Shown here one piece after another: positions 32,062 through 45,783 of a stretch of DNA of 64,000 nucleotides (the stretch's first letter is position 1; each line of letters opens with the position of its first letter). Below the pieces are notes generated by a model, which saw nothing but the letters and a program-made list of their open reading frames with translations, made no database searches and had not been told where the DNA came from. Source of the DNA: Chrysemys picta bellii (taxonomy: Eukaryota; Chordata; Testudines; Emydidae); NCBI RefSeq assembly GCF_011386835.1, contig NC_088792.1:39360882-39424881 (forward strand), in the 5' to 3' direction. Both the position numbers and the translations under genes were made by a program.

Positions 32062-35000
32062 GTAAGTGACTGTAACAATTTGTCTGTTAATTATATTGCT
32101 TGCTTCTAAAGGTTTTATGTGTATTATTCTTATTTCTTCAGATTTATAAAATGTAGGTATAGGTGCCCATCCTAGGTTCTAGATGCCTACTCAATAGATT
32201 AAAACATACAAAATAATATAAATGGGCTTCCCAAGAATGTTTATGAGGAAACTCCATTAAAATGTTACAGAATCGCATAAAGGTACTCAATTAACAAATT
32301 CCAAATGAGTTGTTAATAGGAATATAATGTATGTCTGCATTTGGCATGAACACCTTGGATCAGATCTGTAGAGGGCATAAATTGGAGTAACTCTGTTGGC
32401 TTCACTGAAGTAACATCAGCTTTGTCAGCTGAGGATTTGGCCCCCTGAGTGAATTATGGAAGTGAAGGTTTGAGCTTGAGTTTGTATTTATTGCGGTGCC
32501 GCTCCTGGAAACTTGAATCTCAGGAGGAACTTTGAAACTGCGCACTAATTGGGGTTCTGTTTTTGATTAGACACAGAGTGACTACTCTCCTTCATGGACT
32601 AAGTATACATGGTGACTAACAGCAAGACAGCCCATTATATGAGCGATGGTGATTTGCCTATAAAATAATCTTTCCAGCCAACTCTAGGTCTGGATGTTTT
32701 GGCAATTGATTGATTAGTAAAACTGCAAAGTGGGGGCTGGTTCACCTTGTATTGTAACATGATGTATAAACTTATTGTAGTATTATTATCCTAGGTGAAT
32801 ACGTATGTTGACCTTGTGAGATTAATACATGCAGAAACTAGACTATAGAGGATGCAGAAAATTCATTACTGGAGGACATTTATCAGGAAGGAATAGATGG
32901 CTGCTAGAAAAATGGTACATCTGGAATGTTTAGGAGCTATCATGCTGGGAAGAGAATGCGGCTTGACAGGGTCAAATCTTCTCTTGTGCCTGAACGCTGT
33001 GTGCGAATACTTAAATCTTTGTGGGCTGAATATTGGATACAGCCTTAAGAGAGGCCAGTAAGGTGATTACCCAGTAACATCAAATTATCTTAAGCGGTAG
33101 TACAGGCTATTAATATTTTTATCAAAGGTACTGATAGTTATCCATGTGTTTTTGTTTGGAAATGTACAGTATATGACACAATACAAGCCTGTCAAGTCAG
33201 GTAAAAGCCACAATGATGCATTAGGCTGACCTGAAATCCATGTATTGTTTCCATGCTACTTATTTCTAGATATGATTGCTGTCATAAAGGCAAAAAATAC
33301 CCTGAACAGTGCTGAGAAACTATTTGTTTTAATTAGAAAGGAATTATTATTGAAAAGTGTATCATTGGTGGTCATGGTGGCTGCTGATAAATATTGTGGA
33401 GGTGTTTTTCTTTGATTTTTCTGTGAAGGTTTGGGGACTAAGATGAATAAATGAATTAAAATAAGGTTTCAAACCCTATAATGGTTCAAAGATGTGGCTT
33501 TTGCTGAAAGTGTGTGTTAGATTTTCACTGAGATATGAGAATCTTTCAAAGGATAATGATTCCTGTATGATGATGATATAAGAAGTGCAATGGTCCAGAA
33601 CCAATATAATTTCAAAAGGAATTCTCCCTATTAATATACGAAAATGGAACCCACATTTTGGGCCTGATCCAGTGCTTGCTGAAATCATTGGATGTGTTTT
33701 TATTGGCTTTAATGGGTATTGGATCAGGTTCAGAGTGAACTTTTTTTAATCCCCCCCAAACCTTCACCATAATTGAATTTTCACTATCACTAGAAAAGTC
33801 CTACAGTACCCCTGGAGAAAAATTCCCCTACCACCACCACTACTTCATTCTCGGAATGGTGCCAGAACCTCTTGACCCTTTTTAGTTACAGGGGACACAC
33901 ACAGCTATGAAGGGTTTCTAGGGGGATTGTCTTCACTCGCTTCTGGCAGCATCTGCACAAAGTTTGGGAACAGAGCTCAGTGAATATTCTTGTTTGCTTT
34001 TGGATCCAACCATGTTCATAGGTCTTTACATTTGCTTTTTTATAAACATTTGTGCGAAGTACTTTTTGTTTGCATGACTGTTTAGAGAGGAGCTATTATT
34101 CATGCAAATATGGAAATGGATTAGTGTATTCACTTAGTAATGAACAAAGTTGTACCTGAAAACCTGTGTGTGTGTGTGCGTGTGTGTGTGTGTATTTCAG
34201 ACCCAAATTTGCTCATTACCACGTAGAAAGGAAAGGGACTGGAAATGAAGGTAATATGTATAAGTCAAACATAAGTGGGTTTTAATGCCTTTGTGTGGCT
34301 TGCAGTTTTACCCTAAGGTGACCTTGTGATGGCAGCACATGACCTTGTGACCACAAGCCTGGGTTATTCCCTTTCCTTTCTTGCAAGGCTGTCAACACAG
34401 ATACTCTGTCAGAGTGCAATGGCATGATTGTTCATGGCTTGAGATATTGTGATCATATTATGCTCACCCTGCATTTTTTACCATCAGACTTTAAATTGGC
34501 ACTGTTATTTTTAAAATCCTATTTGGCATGTAAGCCTTGGGTCTTGTATGAGAGGATATCCGTTCTCACGTGTCACTGTTTAACGATCCCACCATTGTAG
34601 TCAGCCGATGTTCACTTTGTTTGTGATGATCCCTACGTTGCCCCCCTCTCAAATCCATCCAATTTATTAAATAACAGTTTTCAAGATGCCTTTAATTCTG
34701 ACATATGTTGGACTTTCTTTCCAACCCCTTTCTTTTCCACATTTAAATTGGACCCCTTAATTTGTTTTTATTGTTTGTATTTTAAAAGGGGACACAGGGT
34801 GCTTTTATGGGGAAAGTAAGAAGCTGAATACAAATAAAGTTATTAAGCAAATTATCATAGTCCTTTCTGTGGAAGGGAAATAGCTTGCCTCTTGAATCTT
34901 CATACTGCATTTCATATGTGCATGTTACTAATGTTTCTTTATCACCTGCAGCAAATGCCATTTAAACATAATGCTACTTACCATCTAATTTGCCACATAC

Positions 35001-38000
35001 TGTAGTCCAAATTGTAGTTCTTTCTGATTCAGCATCTCCTTGCCATCGGCTGGACGTGGTGAAGATTAGATCCTGCCAGGACTTTAATTACAGTTTTTCT
35101 CAATTAATAGTGTTTGATGGTTAATAAAAATTAATAGAAAATGAATTTGTTGCAGTTCTGGTTTCTTTTCTTTTAACTACAAGAGAATTCTAGGTACTAC
35201 ACTGTGATTCTCAGAATTGTCAGTAGACTGGAGATAAAAAATTATTTATTGTTGGTTAAAAGGAGAAGAGTAATTATGACCCAGTTAACTATTGTTTCAA
35301 GCTGTTTTTCTCAGAATTGGATAGAAAATGTGGCTGTATGATAAACTGTGTCTTAATCAAATCCTCATTGAAAATCTCATTTGTCTAATGTTTGAGTTTG
35401 ACTTTTCATCTTAAGATTTATATCCAAATTGTTCAGGATATAATTTGTTGCTGTTAAAAGCTAATACTAATCAATTGATACCAGTGAGTTCTGAACCAGT
35501 TTCTGCCCTCAGTTACACATGTGCAAGTCTACTGACCATATCCATATAACTTCAGTAGCGCTGCATTGGTATAACTGACTGAATTGGATCTGGCAGAATT
35601 TGGTCCTTTGACTCTTCTTTTGCAATTGTAGCCCACACCTACTCAGTGTAGCTTTCTATTCCCCTCTAGTGGGATCTGGGTCACATAAATGTTCAAGAGG
35701 CTGCTAGAGCCTTTCAGCTAACAGATGGGACTTTTAGCTCAGCTGCTCAGACATAAGCTTTTTGATTCAGAAGTCCTGGGTTTGATTGCTTCTGCTGCTG
35801 ATCCACCCATGAGCATTGTGTAACAAATAGTGGCCACTACCAGGTTTTACGCTAAATGGATCTCTGCAGCTTGGGATAAGCTTTCATGCCCAGGGACAGT
35901 ACGTAGCTCATCCTTGCTAAGTTTGGTAGTCTGTATTTCTCTAGTGACTAAGCCACACATAAAGATTAATGAGCCTAATCTGGTCTTGCCTAAGGAATCC
36001 AGGTCTTTTATCTTAGGCAGTACAGGTTTATGCTTTTATATCCAGAGGTACTGAATGTAATCCCTGCTGCCAATGACCCACCGAGAGGCATCACATTATA
36101 ATGGAATTTCAAGCATTGGTTTCTACGTTTAGGGACAGATTTTCAAGGTTGGATGCAGACACCCACTTGCATCTAACTGAAGGCACAAATACCAGATGTG
36201 TATGTGTACAAATGGCTATATAGGCTCGTAAGTGGCTATATATATATATATGTGCAAATACTCTGTATATTTGTGCACGGTTTTAGGTACAAAGAGATGT
36301 ATGTGCAGAACTGTTGTGCCTAAATGTGAAAACTTGGCATTTAAACTTTGTATTTTTTAAATGGAAGCAATTTGAAATACAATATGATGTCATTAAGGGA
36401 CAATCCAGTTCTCGTTGAAATCAATTTAGAGACTCACATTAACCCCAGTGGAAATTGGCTCAAGCCCTAAATTGTGATATTTAAGGTCATGCTCTCCCAT
36501 AAGAGGCTGATTTATCCAAAAAGGGGCCTTAAAATTCAGTATATCTTTGTCAACATCTGAACAAAAATAATTCACTCTGAATTTGGAAAGAAAAATGTAT
36601 ACCTGTACATTTATCTAAGTGATGGCTGCATATGCAGCTTAATCTTAAAAAGTTTAAGTATATTATCACATTTCAAACAAATTCACAGGAACAATAACTT
36701 TCACTTTATTGAGGGATTAGAGTTGTAGTAGGATGGTTTCCTGTTCTGAACACAGTGAAACTTTTATTTTACACAATATATCACACATACATCCTTAGCG
36801 TATACTAGTAGGCTGTTTTAAGATTCTTGAAGTGTGAAAGTTACATTTGTTTGTGTGTACACACATGTAGTGGAGATGCAAAAACTGATACTTTTTAATG
36901 TTTTCTTTCAATATGGTACCTAGAGCAAAACTCAAATTCAGTAGCAAGTAATACATTTTCTGCTATTAACTTCAATAACAATTGATATAAAGTAGCAGAA
37001 TAGAAAACTACTGTGAATATTACTGTTGAAATCTTTGTTCCCCGTTTGTTGTAAAACAGAATTGTGGTGTTTTTAATATCTTGTGAAATAAGAGTCAAAG
37101 AGACACAAGGCCGAATGCAGAACTGGTGTAAAGAAAAGTATTTCCACAGAAGTTAGTGGAATTATGACCAATTATATTAAGGTGGGATTGTCCCAATGAG
37201 TTTATAATTATTAGTCAAAATTACGTAAGTATAAAGGACACAAGGTATATTTTTGGCCTGAGATTTTCAGAGGAGCCTAAAAAAGTTAGACATCCAACGA
37301 GATTTGGGAGCCTAAGTTCCAAAGGAAGGATTTTTTCATAATCAGATCTTGTAAGGTCTAAGAGATCCAGTTATCCTTGCATAATATTTTGTAATGAATA
37401 GGAGGTCACTTGCAGGCAAAAATTCACACTTGGCCAAATTAATATTTTACTCATCCATATTTTAAACTCCAAATTTGAATAAGAATATAAGCTTCTATGC
37501 TCATTTCTTCCAGTCATTGCTTGCATTCACCACATACCCACACCATTTATGCTTCAGAAACTTCTTGCCTATTTCATACAGTGAATATATATTTCAAGTG
37601 CAAAAATGTCACTACAGTATTCCGTATGTCCTTTTTCATCTTCCAATTGCCTGATGCCAATTGATGCAAAAATGTCTGTAGCAGAACAGAACATCTAGAA
37701 TCAAAATCTAATGTGAAGATTCTGTCTTATGTCCTGTCATAATTACCCACTGAAATCTTGCGCTCACAATCAGCACATTCTGATTGGGGCATCTAGGAGC
37801 TGCCAAAATAAAACTAGACAATGAGAAATAACTGGTGCTGATATTGCTGCTTTTCAGTTATTTAGGGGGGCATGAGGTCCAGAGTGCAATGATTTGGGGA
37901 GGGGTCACTGATTTGGTTGTTTTTCTAAGCAAAAAAGATTGAGACATTTTAAGAACCTTATGTTTTTGTTTTTTTTATATAATTAAACTATATATATTGA

Positions 38001-38130
38001 CCTTCTCAATCTTGCATATTGCATATACATACTTTCTAATAGGCACATTTAAAAACACAAACAAAAGTCAGTGACCAAATCAGCATAAAAAACCTCTCAG
38101 TTTCATTTAGTGTTCCATGACTTTGTGTAT
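32062..38130. other. NEBL intron 2, left part
   Basis: Mostly AT-rich with no exon. It contains a short TG microsatellite (34168-34195), a tRNA-like SINE fragment (35726-35810) and a TA-rich run near 36236-36252. A dispersed motif ending in CAGCTGAGGATTTGGCCCC (about 32348-32445) recurs as ...CAGCTGAAGATCTGGCTC at 48766-48843. Confidence 0.5.
35726..35810 (+). mobile_element. tRNA-derived SINE head, fragment
   Basis: TTTTAGCTCAGCTGCTCAGAC (box A-like) and AGTCCTGGGTTTGATTGC (box B-like) are spaced as in a tRNA gene, but the stems are not conserved and no CR1 tail follows. A decayed SINE, not a functional tRNA. Confidence 0.55.
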
Positions 38131-39806
38131 AGACTCATAGAACTGGAAGGGACCTCGAGAGGTCATCTAGTCCAGACCCCTGCACTCAAGGCAGGACTAA
38201 GTATTATCTAGGCCAGGGGTTGGCAACGTTTGGCATGCGGCTCGCCAGGGTAAGCACCCTGGCGGGCCGGGCCAGTTTTATTTACCTGCTGACGCAGCAG
38301 GTTCGGCCGATCGCGGCTCCCACTGGCCGCGGTTCGCTGTCCCGGGCCAATGGGGGCGGTGAGAAGCCACGGCCAGCACATCACTCGCCCGCGCCGCTTC
38401 CCGCTGCCCCCATTGGCCCGGGACGGCGAACCGCAGCCAGTGGGGGCCGCGATCGGCCGGACCTGCTGCGTCAGCTGGTAAATAAAACTGGCCCGACCCG
38501 CCAGGGTGCTTACCCTGGTGAGCCGCATGCCAAACGTTGCTGACCCCTGATCTATGCCATCCCTGACCTTAAAAATCCCCAATGATAGAGATTCCACAAC
38601 CTCACTAGTCAATTTATTCCAGTGCTTAACCACTCTGACAGTTAGGAAGTTTTTCCTAATGTCCAACCTAAACTGCCCTTGCTGCAATTTAAGCCCATTG
38701 CTTCTTCTCCTATCCTCAGAGGTTAAGAACAATAATTTTTCTCCCTCCTCCTTGTAACAACCTTTTATGTACTTAAACTGTTATCATGTCCCCTCTCAGT
38801 CTTCTCTTCTTCAGACTAAACAAACCCAATTTTTTCAATCTTCCCATATAGGTCATGTTTTCTACACCTTTAATCATTTTTGTTGCTCTTCTCTGGACTT
38901 TCTCCAATTTGTCCACATCTTTCCTGAAATGTGGAGCCCAGAACTGGCCACAATACTCCAGTTGAGGCCTAATCAGCACAGAGTAGAGCGGAAGAATTAC
39001 TTCTTATGTCTTGCTTACAATACTCCTGCTAATACATCCCAGAATTATGTTTGCTTTTTTTGCAACAGCGTTACACTGTTGACTCATATTTAGCTTGTGA
39101 CCCACTATGACTCCCAGATCCTTTTCTCCAGTACTCCTTCCTAGGCAGTAATTTTCCATTTTGTATGTGTGCAACTGACTGTTCCTTCCTAAATGGAGTA
39201 CTTTGCATTTGTCCTTATTGAATTTCATCCTGTTTACTTCAGACAATTTCTCCAGTTTGTCCAGATCATTTTGAATTTTAATCCTATCCTCCAAAGCACT
39301 TGCAACCTCTCCCAACTTGGTATCATCCACAAACTTTACAAGTGTTCTCTCTATGCCATCATTGATCTAAATCATTGATGAAGATATTGAACAGAACCGG
39401 ACCCAGAACCGATTCCTGCGGGACCCCACTCATTATGCCCTTCCAGCATGACTGTGAATCACTGATAATAATTCTCTGGGAACAATTTTCCAACTTTATA
39501 GTAGCTCCATCTAGGTTGTATTTTCCTAGTTTGTTTATGAGAGGGTCATGTGAGACAGTAACAAAAGCCCTACTAAAGTCAAGATATATCACATCTACTG
39601 CTTCCCCCCTATCCGCACGGCTTGTTACCCTCTCAAAGATTTGTTCTTAACAAATCCATGCTGACTGTTACTTAACACCTAGAAGATAATGAGGTGATTG
39701 CAAATTGATTTCTTAATTATTTGCTCCATTATCGTTCTGGGTACAGAAGTTAAGCTGACTGGTCTGTAATTCCCTGGGTTGTCCTTATTTCCCTTTTTAT
39801 AGAGGC
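38131..39806 (-). mobile_element. CR1 LINE in NEBL intron 2
   Basis: 3' end at 38131 (ATAGACTCATAGAACTGGAAGG). Minus-strand frames give, from the 5' side, KKGNKDNPGNYRPVSLTSV (about 39790), IYLDFSRAFVTVSHDPL and MSGVPQESVLGPVLFNIF (39359-39592), CKVLHLGRNSQLHTY (39004-39330) and [18 protein letters not shown] (38773-38979). All are CR1-clade ORF2 blocks in the right order. Stops and shifts separate them. The 5' edge is approximate. A hAT MITE is nested at 38214-38549. Confidence 0.9.
38214..38549. mobile_element. hAT MITE, 336 bp, nested in CR1
   Basis: Starts CAGGGGTTGGCAACGTTTGGC and ends GCCAAACGTTGCTGACCCCTG. The TSD is ATCTAGGC / ATCTATGC (38206-38213 and 38550-38557, one change). The two halves are near-complete inverted repeats (GGCGGGCCGGGCCAGTTTTA against TAAAACTGGCCCGACCCGCC), so it folds into one long GC-rich hairpin. 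CpG-rich. Open frames across it are meaningless. Confidence 0.93.
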
Positions 39807-41259
39807 ATATGATAGGGTGCACAGAACTACATGGCCCATTGGATTGATGGAGCCATGAGCAAAGGGAATTTGACACACACTGTAATTTTACATCTGGTGT
39901 TTCATCAAGGAGTAAATATGATTGGTACTGAGATACAGAGCCCTTCACTGGTTTGAATATGGTCCAGCTGAGAATTGACCAAAGATATTTACCATCTCAC
40001 AGTTATATGGTTGCCTGTCAGAAATGAATTTGTTGTTGTCCAGCCCACTTCTTGGTGGACAGTACCTACATCATCCAAAACAACATTGCAACTGACACCT
40101 TTTTTGGCTGTCTTCCGAAAGGTCAGGAATTGATTCTGCCTGCAGACTAAACTACACTCATAGAAATGACTCTTCCAGCTCATCTCTGAGGAACATTGTC
40201 TTAGAATGTGCAATATCCATCAAAGATTGAATGAGAGAGGAAATCAGCTGGATATTTCTGCAGCCCAGCATCTCCCACAATTATGTTACATATGGGCTGC
40301 TTCCTGCCAGTCTGCAGTTTCTGGAAGCAGTTCAAAGCTGTAGCACAGCGAAAGTTGGACATGCCTCTTTTTCCTGCTTGCTGCCAGATCTTCTGCCTCT
40401 GTAGCAGCAGCCATGCGGCAATGGGTTTGCTCCCATCCTTTTCTTTGCCTCTATTTTCTAACCATTTTCGGGCAGTATCAAGCTTCTTTTTTTGTTCTAA
40501 GCCTCCATCCTGGTTCAGGGTTTGTACAGAATCCTGGCCATAGAGACGTGGTGCTTTCGCTGCAGTGCCTCCTTGCTGAGTTGCTCTGTCCCCTTATAGG
40601 CATGGCAGAGCAGCTGTGCAAGCACTGGACAAAGTCCAAAAGGTGCTTCCTATGTGAGGGAGCATTCCCAAGCTTGCCAGAGAGTGAATTATGCCCAGCG
40701 TGCTCCCAACCAGCTGACCGTAGCACTCTTAGAACCTGGACCTCTGAGTCGGGACAGGCATGATGGGGTCCCCACCCTTCCAAGTAGCTGTGACTCCACC
40801 ACAGAAAAACCAAAGCAGGAGACACAGAGCAGAATAGGGAGAGACTCTAAGGAGAAGGAGGACTTAATTCAAACAACTTAGGGGGTAAATCCTGGGTCAA
40901 CACAGGACCTCAAAGATAAGATCCCTTTGGGGATACTGGTCCCTATCCTCCCTTAAATGAGTCTTGAGGGAATGTGAAGACAAGCAGGACTCATAGCCAC
41001 TACCTCTGACTGAGTGTGAGTTAGGGAACTGTGTTAATGAGATCCCATCCCCCAGGGATCTCAGTGATTCGGGACTTCCTCCAAGAGGGTGTGAATAAAA
41101 ACTGTTGAATTTGACCCCAGACAGACCTTCAGCCCAGCTCCATAGCATACTAGATATCAGCCATTAATAGTGTTTTGTTTGCAGGATCCTCTTGCTGTCT
41201 GGCAGAGTAGTCCAAGTATCCAGGTTCGTCAAGCAGTCTGACAGGCCAGACCAGAGGTC

Positions 41260-41980
41260 AGACTAATTTTCCCTAAATGGAACCTACCATTGGTGTTCAC
41301 TGCCTTAACAGCTCACCCTTTCAAACCTCTGACTTCAACATTGGCATTCTATCTCTCCATCAAGGCCTGTTTTCTGCCTGCCATTATGCTTGTTAGACGA
41401 GTGTCGGATCTGTCAGCCTTACTGTGCATTCCATAATGACAAAGAGATACTGAGAACTCTGCAATCATTTCTTTTAAAAGGGAACTCTTCTTCCTATGCC
41501 GTTTAGGAGATTATTCTTCCCTCATTCTGTCCCAGGCCACAACATCTGACTGACAAGCACACTGCAGACATCAGAAGAGTACTGAAGATTTAGAATAAGC
41601 ATAGATCTGTTTACACTAAGTGATAGAATCTGCTAGAAGGTCAGGTGCACTGTTTGTCTCCTTCCATTCAAAGTGTCAAGGACTCAGAACTTCCAAGTTA
41701 ACCACTGCTAGATGGATCAGACAATGCATTGTGCAGGCCTACAAGGCATCAGGCATCTCTGTTCCAGAAGGAAGCAAGGCATACTCCAGAAGATCTATAG
41801 CAGCTTCTTGGGTCAAATAAGCATATGATTTCACCACTGAAATAGGCAGATTAGCCACATGGGCATCAGTTAACACCTTTATCAGATTGCTATAAAGTAG
41901 AATTTCTGTCTTCTGTCTTCGGCAGGAAGGTGCTGCAGGAGGCGACCCAGTAATAGTATTGCCTTTTGAACAAACTTCAT
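41260..41980 (+). pseudogene. DIRS tyrosine recombinase, decayed
   Basis: Broken frames give LAFYLSIKACFLPAIMLVRR, then VSDLSALL (the RRVSEL-like block with the first catalytic Arg region), later LTTARWIRQCIVQAYKASG and AYSRRSIAASWVK, then GRLATWASVNTFIRLL. The order matches the core and C-terminal boxes of DIRS recombinases. The usual histidine of the H-x-x-R box reads tyrosine (AYSRR). Several stops. Sequence differs from the 13791-16625 element, so it is a separate, older family. Confidence 0.7.
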
Positions 41981-42068
41981 GGGCGGGGGGATTTCTTTTC
42001 TCTCTCATTCTATTTTACTTTCTCCTTATCCCTCCCTACTTCTGTTTCATTGCTTAAACCTACCCAGA

Positions 42069-43188
42069 TGTAACAGAATGGTGGGTGATGCTGGGCTGTG
42101 TCACAGTGTCTAGAGTGGCTCATGACTGTGAGTGCCTACCTCAGGGACGACTGTCAAAAACAGGGCAGACACCCCAAACTGGTGGTATGTTCTATAATGA
42201 GCTTTTACCAAGCCAGTAACAAATGTGAACTCCTGGATCGCTGTGACAGTCTTACCATGTAGTCACAGACAGTCCCCTTAGACTCTCCAGTCTATCTTGC
42301 CACCCAGACAAACTGGATTTAGTGATAAATGGTCACTTGTCTTATACCAAAAATCACATCACATTTAGGTTGCTTCTAGTTCCAAGAGACCAGTCATTTA
42401 CACCAGATCAATTGGTAGCCTAGATCTTATACCGGAGACAGCGACTGTAGCCAATCCGGCAATAAACTATCTAAAGGTTTATTTGCTAGGAAAAAGAAAT
42501 AAGAGCAGTTTACAGGTTAAAGTAAGCAAATATATACACACATGTGAGTTACCATCTAATTCCTAAGAGTGACAGAGTTGTAGTGATCTGTCAAGTCAAA
42601 GTGCCTGTTAGGGAAAACCCAGAAGGCAGCCCCTGGGGATCTCTGGCTTCAGTTTAGAGTCTCTGGCCCTGTCAGAGTTCAAACAGCCAAAAAGATGGAA
42701 AATTTTCCGGTGACTTTGTTTGATTTCCTTCATTCAGCTTCCAAGCCCACAGGATGAACTTCCTTGCACACAGCATATTCCGAGTGCGATAGGGCCATTA
42801 ACCAATCCTTTTTATTGCAGTATTTCTTGATGGCCCATCTGACTTGGATAGTCCTTCTGGATGAGCATAAGATGATGCCCATGCCTGGGTTCACAAGTTC
42901 AGAGCAAACATTTTCAAAGTTATAAAGCAAAACTTACATATTTTCTTAGCACGGAATACTGACAGTACAAGTGAGATTAATGCATACAGCAATTTACAAA
43001 CATTTTATACAGTCTAAATACTAAATACATTCTTAAAAGACTGTTTCTCAAATAGTCAAAAGACTACTTATTTTGAGCAAAACTAACACACAAGTGAACT
43101 GGTCTGGGCTCCAGATATGAGTTTTAGTTTTAGGAAATGCAGTTTTGGCAAGAGCTGGCATCTGGCCTGCCAGCATCACAGGCTACAT
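42069..43188. repeat. Unclassified insertion inside the DIRS relic
   Basis: Starts near TGTAACAGAATGGTGGGTGAT and ends near CATCACAGGCTACA. It contains an AATAAA at about 42461 and no coding frame. Starting TGT and ending ACA would suit a solo LTR, but no target duplication could be fixed. Confidence 0.35.
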
Positions 43189-43540
43189 CATGGAATATTT
43201 CTTACCTGAAAATGTCCTTTCTGCTAGCAGCATCTCCCTCAGTTTTACCCTCCCTAATGGCTCATTAGCCAAGGGGTCAGCTTTTTAGTTGGACAGTTAC
43301 TGTGCAGGCAGTTCGCTGCTGTACATAGTTAATGAGTTAGCATTGGATGATGATAGTATCTGTAGACGAGTTTTAGAATGACTCACCTGGTGACAAGCGG
43401 GAGGAGGCATGGCCAGCACATGCTGTGCAGCAGTTTTGAACTGCGTCTGGAAATTGCAGAGTGAAGGGGAGCAGACATAAGATGCTACTAACAGAAATTA
43501 TGGGGTAAGAAAATGTTCATTTTCTATTGCTCAGGCTGTG

Positions 43541-44787
43541 TTGCTTCTGTCAGTAAGTCTTCAGTGCATAAATCCAAGGTGCTACAGTGCAGAATGTGAA
43601 AATGAGGTTAGAGAAATGAGAACAGATGAATAGAAGATCTTAAGTCTAAATAATTCACTTTACATTGAACCATATTGATATCAATATTGAAAGAAACTTC
43701 AAGCAGTTAAGGTTGCTTAAGGGGAATACACTTCCTTAAAACAAGGAAAGTTCAGTTAAGCTATCCTTCTTTAAATGTACCTTAATCCTTACACGTTCTA
43801 TTCACCATCTTCACTAACATATTCTGTCCCTCTGTAAATAAGTCCCATTCATCTCCAGCATATTCAGTAACACCATACACATTCCTCGCAATCACACCGT
43901 AACACAAAACATTAACTCAGACCACAGCAACAATAACATAAATATTTGTTAGTCATCTGTATCCTGATAAAGCCTATGATGTGGTTGTTTCTCGCGGGAA
44001 AGTATGAGTTGAGACTTTATTTTTGTTGGGTTTCTAAAATAACTACTTTAGGGAAAGAGGACCATTGCTTTGTTTTGTCACCTTCCACCGTACTTTGGTA
44101 GCAAAAATGATCTCCTGTGTGTGTGGAAAAGACTTTAGGAATGAGCTTATGAATTTTTTTTCTGCCTTCAAGAACAGTCTGACAACTGCACTACACAGCT
44201 GTCTAGAAGACCTTGACTTCAAATGCTAGAGACTTTGGGGATAACATTTTGAAACCTGCCCCTCAGAATTTATTCATGGATCTTGGATACTTAAAAACTG
44301 TAATTGCATGTGCTGTGGGAAAATGAAGCTTTTGTATTTGCAAGGTTTATGTATAGAAATTTAGAGCCTGTTTTTAATATTTTTGATGTGAAATCAGGGG
44401 GATAAAACTTTATCTTCAATACCCCCTTTCTTTAAAGATACTACAGGAATTGCAAGTAGTGGGTGACAATATACTGTAGGTATTACAAACAACCCTGTCT
44501 TTTTCATGTCATATCAAAGGTTTTGTGATTTTTTTTTTTACATCATCTAGGTGCTCAAGTTGGAGTTTCTGTTATAACTTGATCTTCTTGCTGTTGTAGG
44601 TCTCCTCTATCTGATGTTACCTGAGTGCTTTTTCTCTGTGGCTTACTTTGTTACATGATGTGGTGTTTACAAGCCACTTGGCACAGTATTTTAGTGTTCT
44701 GTCTGAATTAGTAGAATAAATCTAAAAGGTAACCTTTGTCTGTTTCTGTTTTTAGGGTCAATTTAAATTATTTTTTTCTCTTTGTAG
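43541..44787. other. NEBL intron 2, right end
   Basis: AT-rich intron sequence with no recognised repeat; ends in a T-rich tract and TTTGTAG acceptor. Confidence 0.5.
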
Positions 44788-44892
44788 ATCCACTATAAAG
44801 AAGAGTATGAAAAATCTAAAGGCAAGTTCACATTTGTATCTGACACCCCTCAGTTAAAACATGTGAAGAATATGAGTGCTTTTATTTCTGAG
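44788..44892 (+). CDS. NEBL: Nebulette (NEBL) coding exon 3, nebulin repeat
   Basis: Acceptor TTTTTTTCTCTTTGTAG and donor GAG|GTAAGA enclose 105 bp, 35 codons, one nebulin repeat: IHYKEEYEKSKGKFTFVSDT, then PQLKHVKNMSAFISE. It starts with the xxYK half of SDxxYK and ends with SE, the first half of the next signature. The TP.L.H.KN internal block is typical of nebulin-family repeats that wrap actin. Phase 0 on both sides. Confidence 0.95.
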
Positions 44893-45783
44893 GTAAGATA
44901 TAAAAGATTGCAAAATATTCTTCAGTACTTGGTTTCCAAGAAAAAAGCCCACTAAGCTGAATATTGCGATTCTTGAGGGGGCGGATTGGGGAGTCTATTT
45001 ATATCAAATAGCAAGAGAATCCAAAAGTTTTAGTGGGTTATAGCAGTGTCACTGTATGCAGTTTAAGTGTGTAATGCTAATTTAGAATTGTATAATACCT
45101 TTCTTCTAGGACCCCACATCATTTGACAAACATTAAATGTAAATAGTTCTGTGAGCTGATGGACCTGCTCATTAGCCTGGGACAAACAATCAGCCACGCT
45201 TGGTTCTGTTTATGGCCTTACCCGAGGGCTCTGTTTATCCTCCAACTCAAAACAAAAAGAAATATAGAACAGTTAGAAAAGCAATAGTCCTGTTCTTGAT
45301 GGGAATTGTGGGACTCTCTGGCCTCCAGTAACTAAAGGGTCTGGACCTCCTGGACTTGCCTTCTTGAAGCCTTCTGCTGCAGCCACAGAAGACTGTGCAC
45401 TAAGCTGTCTCCTGGTCTCAGGCTCCCTCATGGAGTTGGGCTCTTCAGTGATATTCTCCTGTGGGAATCAGACCCAGTCATTAGCTGCTGTCCTCCTGGG
45501 TCAGCTGATTCCCTGTTCCCTGCACCTGCTGGGCTTCCCTCCAGAACGGCGCCAGTTGCTCCCTGCCCAGCCCTTGAAGTGAAAGACCGCCCTGTTACAC
45601 TCCCTTTCACGGATGGATGGACTAAGAGAAGTCTTTATTTGTATTACAGTAATGACTAAGGCTCCATTGTGCTAGGTGCTATCCAGATACATAGAAATAG
45701 ATAGTCCCTGCCTTGAGGAGCTTACAGTCTGAATAACAAACAAAGAATAAGAAAGGGATGATAGGAAATATTATCTTACAAGT

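Larger units (their letters stand above)
40270..43540 (+). mobile_element. Second, older DIRS-type element relic
   Basis: Degraded gag-like sequence (40590-40880, CFLCEGAFPSLPESELCPAC) is followed by a tyrosine-recombinase region (41260-41980). At the right, 43193-43260 (TTTCTTACCTGAAAATG...CTGCTAGCAG) is inverted relative to 43483-43530 (CTACTAACAGAAATT...GGGTAAGAAAATG), a DIRS-like terminal hairpin. Between them 42069-43188 looks like a foreign insertion. Outer boundaries are estimates; a left terminus was not found. Confidence 0.6.

Noticed and set aside
35726..35810. Possible tRNA gene
   Set aside because: Box A- and B-like motifs exist but the acceptor and anticodon stems do not pair; better explained as an old SINE head.
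38208..38732. 174-codon minus frame
   Set aside because: A fusion of CR1 3' UTR with the GC-rich hAT MITE hairpin; not a gene.
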